Below are positions 1 through 5,187 of a stretch of DNA of 7,580 nucleotides, in pieces. The stretch is from Spirochaetaceae bacterium (GTDB taxonomy: Bacteria; Spirochaetota; Spirochaetia; SZUA-6; Bin103). The notes below the pieces were generated by a model. That model was not told the origin of the DNA and did not search any database. It saw nothing but the letters and a program-made list of their open reading frames with translations. The stretch covers positions 1-7,580 of the forward strand of contig JAPPNY010000177.1 in NCBI GenBank assembly GCA_028818385.1, in the 5' to 3' direction. Position 1 is the stretch's first letter. Each line of letters opens with the position of its first letter. Both the position numbers and the translations under genes were made by a program.

Positions 1-48
1 CGTGTTTCTCCCATGCCAACGCCGGTCCGACCCGGCCGGTGAGGAAGC

Positions 49-90
49 TTGACACGGATCGCAGCGTGGAGCTAGGTCCGATACTGGACC
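49..90 (+). promoter_or_regulatory. Possible promoter and operator-like inverted repeat upstream of the GPP34-P450 gene
   Basis: A perfect -35 hexamer TTGACA lies at 49-54. An 18-bp spacer leads to a weak -10 candidate TAGGTC at 73-78 (CTAGGT at a 17-bp spacing is the alternative). Overlapping it is the inverted repeat GGTCC-GATACT-GGACC at 75-90, with 5-bp arms and a 6-bp spacer, placed where an operator would cover the -10 and transcription start. Transcription from here would give a leader of roughly 45 nt that includes the strong Shine-Dalgarno at 121-128. The -35 is convincing and the -10 is poor, so the call is tentative. The inverted repeat has short arms and could be chance in GC-rich DNA. 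Confidence 0.35.
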
Positions 91-120
91 GAATGGTCAA
101 GGATGGAGCAGCGCTGCGAA

Positions 121-128
121 GGGAGGAG
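121..128 (+). promoter_or_regulatory. Strong Shine-Dalgarno that sets the start of the GPP34-P450 gene at ATG 132
   Basis: The sequence GGGAGGAG at 121-128 places GGAGG 5 nt before ATG 132, which is ideal spacing. The reading frame is open upstream to the window edge and offers a GTG at 39, but that GTG has no comparable ribosome-binding site. The GPP34 domain also begins immediately after ATG 132. This is the only gene in the window with a clear Shine-Dalgarno; the other three look leaderless or nearly so. Confidence 0.8.
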
Positions 129-131
129 CCC

Positions 132-2174
132 ATGAGGCTGGCTGAAGAGACGATTCTCATGCTCTTGAACGAGCAGAGCGGCTATCTGGAGCAGGTACAG
201 GGCGGCAACCTTTCGTGCGTGCTGGCCGGCGCCGTGCTGGCCGATCTGGCTCTCGAAGACCGCATCGACACCGACATGGAGTCGCTGATCCTCCTGGACG
301 CGACCGGGACCGGCGACGAGCTGCTGGACCCGGTGCTGGAGGAGATCGCCGCGGCGGCCACGCGGGACGCGGAGTACTGGATCGACAAGACCGTGGCGCG
401 GTCGGACACCGTGCTGGAGACGGTGCTGGATCGCCTGGTGGAGAAGAAGATCCTCAACCACCATCTGGGCGACTTCTGGTCGTTTTCCGGAGCCTTTTCG
501 CTGACCCGTACCTACTCCCGTGGCGACGGAAGGACGATCGCCGACGTGAAGACGCGCGTCTTCCGCGCTATCAGGGAAGACATCGCGCCGGACCCGCGCG
601 ACGCGATCATCATCGGCCTGGTCGACGCCTGCGACGGGTTCCGCTTTCTGCTCACGGCGGAGGAGTACGAGAAGGCGAAGGAGCGGATCGAGCTTCTCGC
701 CAGCATGGACCTGTTCACCCGCACCATCGCCGAGGCGGTCGCCGAGAGCGCCATCCGCCTTGCATCGCGGGCCGCCGCCATGGCCAGGCCCATTCCGCGC
801 GTGAAGCTCCTCCGGCTGATCGCCAGGCAGTCGCTTCGGCAGGGCAATCTCCCGCGGCTGATGGCGGAGCTGCACCAGGAATACGGGCCGGTGTTCACCA
901 TCAGGCCGCCCTTCGCGAAGCGCGGCCTGACGGTCCTGGCCGGCGCCGATGCGAACACCTGGGTCAACCGCAGGGGCCGCTTCCACCTGCGGACCAAGGA
1001 CCTGCTCGCCGACTGGGAGAAGGTGTACGGCGCATCGAGGACGTTGCCGGGCATGGGAGGCGCCGAGCACTACCGTCTGCGCCGGGCCCAGCAGCGGGCG
1101 CATTCGCGCGGAGCGCTGGCGGAGCGACTGGGCGACCTGTTCGACACCGCGCGCGCGGACCTGCGGAAGTGGAGGGTCGGGGACGTCCTGCCCGGCGCGT
1201 CGTCCTGCAAGAGCCTCATGGGAAGCCAGATCTCCCGCCTTGCGATCGGCGTCGACACCTCGGACTACATCCTCGACCTGGTGTCATACAAGGAGCGGTC
1301 GCTGGTCACGCACGTGCAGCGATCGCTGCCCAAGTTCATGTTGAAGACGCCCGGCATGAGGAAGAAGCGCAAGAAGATCCTGGAGCTGTTCGAGATCATT
1401 CGCGCCGCGCACGCTCCGGGGGCAGGCAGAGAGGGGCCCCGCGATTTCGTCGACGACATGATGAGCCTGCACGCCGGCGACCCGCAGTTCCTGCCGGAGA
1501 CCGATCTGCTGTTCGTCTTCGTCACGCCGATCATCGCCAGCATCTACCTGGGGAGCGCGCTGGCGTTCGCGCTCTATGCCATGGTGACGCATCCGGATCT
1601 GTACGAGCGGGTACAGGCGGAGGCGGATGCCCTGTTCGCCGATGGAGACCCGCGGCGGGAGGACATCACCCTGTCGGCCGTGGACGTGACGCACCGGCTG
1701 ATCATGGAGTCGCATCGCCTCTATCCCATCATCCCGATCACGGTGCGCCACGTGATGAATCCGTTCGCGATGCACGGCTACGAGATCCCGGTCGGTGCCC
1801 GCGTGATCCTTGCGATGACGGCCTCGCACTACGTCGACGAGCACTTTCCGGATCCCCGGAGATTCGACATCGACCGCTACCTGCCGGAGCGCGCGGAGCA
1901 CCGCACGCCGGGAGCGTACGCGCCGTTCGGTCTGGGCACGCACACCTGCCTGGGGGCGCGCTGGGTCGAGCTGCAGATGGTGGCGAACCTGCTGCTGATC
2001 GCCCATCACTTCACGCTCGCCCTGCATCCCCCGGACTACAGGATCGGCTACAACCCGTTTCCCACCAGCTCCCCCAACAAGAAGCTGAGGTTCGCAGTCA
2101 AGGCGATCCGGCACCCGCTGAGTCGGGCCGGGGAGGCCCATGCCTTGCAGGCGGCAGGAGCGGCCGCTCCGTAG
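132..2174 (+). CDS. GPP34 (GOLPH3/Vps74-like) domain fused to a cytochrome P450
   Basis: The 680-aa product has two domains. Residues about 1-215 match the GPP34 fold: an opening MRLAEETILMLL, then LAGAVLADLALEDRI, and a middle segment of WI followed by LDRLVEKKIL. In eukaryotes this family binds phosphatidylinositol-4-phosphate at the Golgi; bacterial members are mostly uncharacterised. Residues about 230-660 form a P450 haem monooxygenase-type domain, with a C-helix HxxxR (H313, R317), the K-helix ExxR (E526-R529), a PERF-like PRRF, and the haem loop FGLGTHTCLG whose thiolate ligand is C606. The I-helix (about 466-479) reads PIIASIYLGSALAF and lacks the usual acid-threonine pair, so oxygen activation may be atypical (peroxygenase or isomerase-like). 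No transmembrane segment or signal peptide is visible, which suggests a cytosolic protein held at the membrane by GPP34 (inference). No ferredoxin or reductase gene is adjacent. Start 132 was chosen over GTG 39 because of the Shine-Dalgarno and the domain boundary. The substrate is unknown. Confidence 0.9.
   Translation: MRLAEETILMLLNEQSGYLEQVQGGNLSCVLAGAVLADLALEDRIDTDMESLILLDATGTGDELLDPVLEEIAAAATRDAEYWIDKTVARSDTVLETVLDRLVEKKILNHHLGDFWSFSGAFSLTRTYSRGDGRTIADVKTRVFRAIREDIAPDPRDAIIIGLVDACDGFRFLLTAEEYEKAKERIELLASMDLFTRTIAEAVAESAIRLASRAAAMARPIPRVKLLRLIARQSLRQGNLPRLMAELHQEYGPVFTIRPPFAKRGLTVLAGADANTWVNRRGRFHLRTKDLLADWEKVYGASRTLPGMGGAEHYRLRRAQQRAHSRGALAERLGDLFDTARADLRKWRVGDVLPGASSCKSLMGSQISRLAIGVDTSDYILDLVSYKERSLVTHVQRSLPKFMLKTPGMRKKRKKILELFEIIRAAHAPGAGREGPRDFVDDMMSLHAGDPQFLPETDLLFVFVTPIIASIYLGSALAFALYAMVTHPDLYERVQAEADALFADGDPRREDITLSAVDVTHRLIMESHRLYPIIPITVRHVMNPFAMHGYEIPVGARVILAMTASHYVDEHFPDPRRFDIDRYLPERAEHRTPGAYAPFGLGTHTCLGARWVELQMVANLLLIAHHFTLALHPPDYRIGYNPFPTSSPNKKLRFAVKAIRHPLSRAGEAHALQAAGAAAP
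2157..2170. repeat. Perfect 14-bp palindrome at the convergent gene junction
   Basis: GGAGCGGCCGCTCC is a perfect palindrome that lies inside the last codons of the fusion gene and just before the 3-nt gap to the dipeptidase stop. As RNA it could pair from either strand, but it has no unpaired loop of its own and no T tract on either side. Its role as a bidirectional terminator is therefore only a possibility. It may be chance in GC-rich coding sequence. Confidence 0.3.
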
Positions 2175-2177
2175 GCT

Positions 2178-3287
2178 TCAGGCGGCCGGCAGCGACTCGG
2201 CGAACAGCCGGATCCAGTTGCCGTGCATGATCAGGCGGACGTCTTCGTCGGCGTAGCCGCGGTCCGCCAGGCGCTCGCCGATGCGCTGGAAGTCGGCGGC
2301 CGTGTCGATCTCCTTGGGCGCGCCCTGGCTGCCGCCCTGGCCGTCCGTGTCGCCGCCGATCGCCGCGCAGCGGCTGTGGCCGGCGAGCTGGCAGATGTGG
2401 TCGACGTGGTCGACGTAGTCGTCCAGGGTAATCGTGTCCTTGCGATAGGGCCGCTGCCGTGTGACACGGGTCCAGTCGACGCCGGGCCGGTACAGCATCC
2501 AGGTGTCGATGGGCACGCCGATCACGCCTTCGCGCTCGATGACGCGCATCAGCATCGCGTCCGAGAACTGGCGCTCGCCCGGAACCAGGGCGCGGCAACC
2601 CTGGTGACTGGCCAGCAACGGCCCGCCGTAGTGGTCGGTCGCCTCCATCACCGACCGGTCGGACGCGTGCGTCACGTCGAGGATGACGCCCAGTTCCTCC
2701 ATCAGGTCGAGGAGCTCGGCGGCGCCGTGCCGCAGCCCGCCCTCGGTGCCGGTGCCGTGCGCGTAGGTGCTGATGCCGTAGTGGGTGAGGCTCAGCACGC
2801 GCACCCCCAGGCCGAACCAGTCGCGCAGGTGCTGGGGGTCCAGCACCGCGTCCGTTCCCTCCATGCCCACGATCGCCCCCACCGGGAGACCGGCGGGGAT
2901 GCGGCCGGCCTCGTCGTGCCGCCGCCACTCCTCGACGTGCGCCTGCCATGCCGCGCGGTCGGCGATGATGCGGATCTCTCCCTGGCGGGCCAGCGCCTCG
3001 TAGAAGGCCAGGCAGCCGCGCACCGCCGCGTACGCCTGCGCCGCCATGCGGTGGCCGGGCAGCGGCGCCCCCGGACGGTAGATGCGCCCGCCGATCTTCA
3101 CCAAGGCCGCGAACACGCGCCCGCGCCGCATCTCCGGCAGTGAGGCGATCAGCTCGCGGGTCTCGCTGACGTCCTCGCCCGCCAGGCCCACCGGCTGCGT
3201 GGCCCGCACCTCGGCGATCGGCAGGGTGAGGTCGACGTTGTAGGTGTAGGCGGATCTCATCGGGTAGTCACCGTCGAAGATGAGCAT
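2178..3287 (-). CDS. Peptidase family M19 (renal/membrane dipeptidase) protein, cytosolic, variant metal site
   Basis: The 369-aa product belongs to peptidase family M19, metal-dependent dipeptidases of the amidohydrolase superfamily. Visible motifs, compared with human DPEP1 from memory, are MEGTD (E143, bridging metal ligand), LTHYG (H169, substrate-site His), LDVTHASD (H207, metal ligand), LASHQG (H228, metal ligand), GERQFSD (R239, carboxylate binding) and IGGDTDG (D313, catalytic Asp). The N-terminal HxD that supplies two further ligands is not present: the strand reads FDGDYPM. One metal site should survive while the other is altered, so activity or substrate may differ from classical dipeptidases. 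No signal peptide or lipobox is seen, so the protein is probably cytosolic. Start ATG 3287 begins exactly at the domain and lies 7 nt behind TATCGT. The GTG at 3368 would add 27 Arg/Pro-rich residues reading through both promoters and was rejected. Its stop is 3 nt from that of the converging fusion gene. Confidence 0.88.
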   Translation of the reverse strand: MLIFDGDYPMRSAYTYNVDLTLPIAEVRATQPVGLAGEDVSETRELIASLPEMRRGRVFAALVKIGGRIYRPGAPLPGHRMAAQAYAAVRGCLAFYEALARQGEIRIIADRAAWQAHVEEWRRHDEAGRIPAGLPVGAIVGMEGTDAVLDPQHLRDWFGLGVRVLSLTHYGISTYAHGTGTEGGLRHGAAELLDLMEELGVILDVTHASDRSVMEATDHYGGPLLASHQGCRALVPGERQFSDAMLMRVIEREGVIGVPIDTWMLYRPGVDWTRVTRQRPYRKDTITLDDYVDHVDHICQLAGHSRCAAIGGDTDGQGGSQGAPKEIDTAADFQRIGERLADRGYADEDVRLIMHGNWIRLFAESLPAA

Positions 3288-3361
3288 GGTGTACACGATA
3301 CGGGAGGGGGATGGGGGCGGGAAGCGTCGCCGCCGGGTCCGGTCGGGTATAGAATCCCGCC
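3288..3361. promoter_or_regulatory. Divergent intergenic region with two back-to-back, probably leaderless, promoters
   Basis: This 74-bp gap separates the start of the M19 gene (-) from that of the glycosidase (+). On the minus strand TATCGT (3300-3295) is followed by 7 nt and ATG 3287. On the plus strand TAGAAT (3350-3355, within TATAGAAT 3348-3355) is followed by 6 nt and GTG 3362. Both fit the pattern TANNNT-N6/7-start expected when transcription begins at the first base of the start codon, and neither start has a Shine-Dalgarno. The -35 regions would fall at about 3318-3323 and 3327-3332, nearly touching, and neither resembles TTGACA. Short dyads sit on both cores: the palindrome GTGTACAC at 3289-3296 and CGGG-N8-CCCG at 3344-3359 centred on the plus-strand -10. 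The two genes are therefore likely to compete or be co-regulated (inference). Confidence 0.6.
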
Positions 3362-5137
3362 GTGCCACCAGCGGACGAGACCGCGGCCGTCGCGCGCTAC
3401 CGCGTCGCCGAGTGGAGCTGCCGCTCCGCCGTCGAGTACGCCAACCCGTGGCGGGACGTGGAGCTGTCGTTCGTCTTCACCACCCCGGCGGGGCGTGAGT
3501 TGCGCGTGCCGGCGTTCTGGGCGGGCGGCAGGCGGTGGTGTGCGCGCTATTCCTCGGGCGAGGTGGGCGAGCACCGGTTCCGCACGGAGTGCTCGGACCC
3601 GCGGAACGGCGGACTCCACGGCCGTATTGGCGCGGTACGCGTGGTTGAGGCAGCGGGGGAGAACCGCGTCGACCTGCACCGCCGCACCGGCGCGGTGCGC
3701 GTGGTCGAGGGCGCTTCGGACAACCCGCTGTTCCGCCGCGGCCCGGTGGAGATGGATCCGTCGCGCACCCACCTCCGCCACGCCGACGGCACGCCGTTCT
3801 TCTGGCTGGCCGACACGTGGTGGATGGGCCTGGCCGAGCGGCTGCGCTGGCCAGAGGACGTGCAGCGGCTCACCGCGGACCGGGTCGCCAAGGGCTTCAC
3901 GGTGGTGCAGATCGTCGCCGGCCTGTACCCGGACATGGAGCCGTTCGACGAGCGCGCGCGCAACGAGGCGGGTTTCCCGTGGGACAGGCGTTTCAGCCGC
4001 ATCAACCCCGCGTACTTCGACGCCGCCGACCGCCGCATCATGCACCTGGTCGAAGCCGGCATCGTGCCGTGCATCGTCGGCGCCTGGGGGTTCTTCGTGG
4101 ACGTCGCCGGCGCGGCGGCGATGCGCGACCACTGGCGCTACCTGGTGGCCCGCTGGGGCGCGCTGCCGGTGGTGTGGTGCCTGGCGGGCGAGGCCGGGAT
4201 GCCGTTCTACACGAGCGCGGAGGGCGCGGCCTACATGAGATTGGGTCTGGCGGAGCGCATCCGCTACCGGAATCCCGAACGCGTCCGGGCATGGTCTGAT
4301 GTCGCCCGCTCGGTCCGCGCGCTGGACCCGTTCCGCCGGCCGTTCACGGTCCATCCGACCCGTTCGGGGCGCGCCCAGGTCGACGATCCGTCGCTGCTGG
4401 ACTTCGAGATGCTGCAGACCGGGCACCTGGGTTTCTCGACGCTCGCGGACACGGTCGACATGATCGAGAGCGCTCGGGCCGCCGTGCCGCGCCTGCCGCT
4501 GCTGGTGGGAGAGGCCAACTACGAAGGCGAGTACGGCTCCAGCCTGGAGGACGTGCAGCGCTACCTGTTCTGGATGTCGATGCTGAGCGGCGCCATGGGA
4601 CACACCTACGGCGCGCACGGCATCTGGCAGGTCAACCGGCCGGACAGGCCCTACGGCCCGTCACCGCACGGTCTGACCTACGGCGACCGCTCCTGGCAGG
4701 AGGCAAGCGAGCTGCTCGGCGCGCGGCAGGTGGGGCTGGCGGCGCGCTTCCTGGCCAGCCTGCCGTGGTGGCGGTTCGAGCCGCATCCCGAGTGGGTGGA
4801 GCCGCACCAGGGGCCGGACGACCGGATGGGGGTGTACGCCGCCGGGGTCGAAGGGGAGATCGCGGTCCTGTTCGTACCGATGCACGCCCTGTGGAAGGTC
4901 GCCAACGGCGTCGTCACGCTGGGCGCCCTGCACGCGGGCGAGCGGTACGAGGTGGTCTACTTCGACCCGATCGGCGGCGCGGAGCGGGTCGTCGCCGAAC
5001 CGCTGGTGGCCGGCGCCGACGGCCGCGCGACGCTGCCGCCACCGGCCGAGGTGCGCGACTGGGTCCTGCTCGTGCGGCCAGAGGCCGCCGGCCCGACGGC
5101 GACGGCAGTAGCCGCGAACATTCAGATTCGTGCATGA
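3362..5137 (+). CDS. Glycoside-hydrolase-like protein: DUF5060, DUF4038 (apiosidase/GH140-like), C-terminal collagen-binding-like domain
   Basis: The 591-aa product has three regions. Residues about 10-95 form a DUF5060 beta-sandwich, recognised by its NPWRDVELSF and GEVGEHRF segments. Residues about 120-470 form a DUF4038 TIM barrel opening with NPLFRRGPVEM and DGTPFFWLADTWW. Residues about 485-575 resemble the putative collagen-binding domain often found at the end of DUF4038 proteins, with YEVVYFDP. Likely catalytic carboxylates are E277 in VVWCLAGEAG (acid/base) and E384 in LLVGEANYEG (nucleophile), by analogy with apiosidase-type (GH140) enzymes. The substrate is probably a glycoside from plant or other polysaccharide, but cannot be named. 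There is no signal peptide, so the enzyme should act in the cytosol on imported oligosaccharides, which is unusual for a multi-domain carbohydrate enzyme. GTG 3362 is the first start after an in-frame TAG at 3350-3352. A 20-residue duplication spans the DUF5060/DUF4038 boundary. Confidence 0.88.
   Translation: MPPADETAAVARYRVAEWSCRSAVEYANPWRDVELSFVFTTPAGRELRVPAFWAGGRRWCARYSSGEVGEHRFRTECSDPRNGGLHGRIGAVRVVEAAGENRVDLHRRTGAVRVVEGASDNPLFRRGPVEMDPSRTHLRHADGTPFFWLADTWWMGLAERLRWPEDVQRLTADRVAKGFTVVQIVAGLYPDMEPFDERARNEAGFPWDRRFSRINPAYFDAADRRIMHLVEAGIVPCIVGAWGFFVDVAGAAAMRDHWRYLVARWGALPVVWCLAGEAGMPFYTSAEGAAYMRLGLAERIRYRNPERVRAWSDVARSVRALDPFRRPFTVHPTRSGRAQVDDPSLLDFEMLQTGHLGFSTLADTVDMIESARAAVPRLPLLVGEANYEGEYGSSLEDVQRYLFWMSMLSGAMGHTYGAHGIWQVNRPDRPYGPSPHGLTYGDRSWQEASELLGARQVGLAARFLASLPWWRFEPHPEWVEPHQGPDDRMGVYAAGVEGEIAVLFVPMHALWKVANGVVTLGALHAGERYEVVYFDPIGGAERVVAEPLVAGADGRATLPPPAEVRDWVLLVRPEAAGPTATAVAANIQIRA
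3621..3710 (+). repeat. Imperfect direct repeat with 60-bp period inside the glycosidase gene
   Basis: The 30 bases at 3621-3650 recur at 3681-3710 with 25 of 30 identical; four of the five differences are T-to-C and one is A-to-G. The encoded peptides RIGAVRVVEA and RTGAVRVVEG begin 20 residues apart (residues 88 and 108), and similarity fades over the next 30 bases. This looks like an in-frame duplication of the strand that joins the DUF5060 and DUF4038 domains, lengthening the linker. Most differences are at wobble positions, so the duplication is not recent or has been kept under selection. Confidence 0.75.
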
Positions 5138-5187
5138 TCGGGCTGATATCCACGTCGGCGATTCCGCTGACTCCGACCCTGCCCGCA
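5138..5187. other. Convergent intergenic gap, no clear terminator
   Basis: These 50 bases separate the stop of the glycosidase (TGA 5135-5137) from the stop of katG (TGA on the minus strand, 5190-5188). I looked for a GC-rich stem followed by a T run on either strand and found none, so termination is probably Rho-dependent or outside this gap. Confidence 0.5.

Noticed and set aside
39..131. GTG 39 as the start of the fusion protein, adding 31 residues
   Set aside because: No Shine-Dalgarno precedes it, the added residues lie outside the GPP34 domain, and a strong Shine-Dalgarno stands 5 nt before ATG 132. The added stretch also overlaps a TTGACA hexamer.
215..2230. A long open frame on the plus strand overlapping the GPP34-P450 gene
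   Set aside because: It is Arg/Gly/Pro/Ala-rich low-complexity translation typical of a shifted frame in GC-rich DNA and shows no recognisable domain, while the overlapping frame encodes clear P450 and GPP34 motifs.
3288..3368. GTG 3368 as the start of the M19 protein
   Set aside because: It would add an Arg/Pro-rich 27-residue tail unlike the family, overlap the start of the divergent gene and read through both -10 hexamers. ATG 3287 begins at the domain.
3257..4618. A long minus-strand open frame across the glycosidase gene
   Set aside because: It is an antisense shadow rich in Arg, Ala, His and Pro with no family motif; the plus strand encodes conserved DUF5060/DUF4038 sequence throughout.
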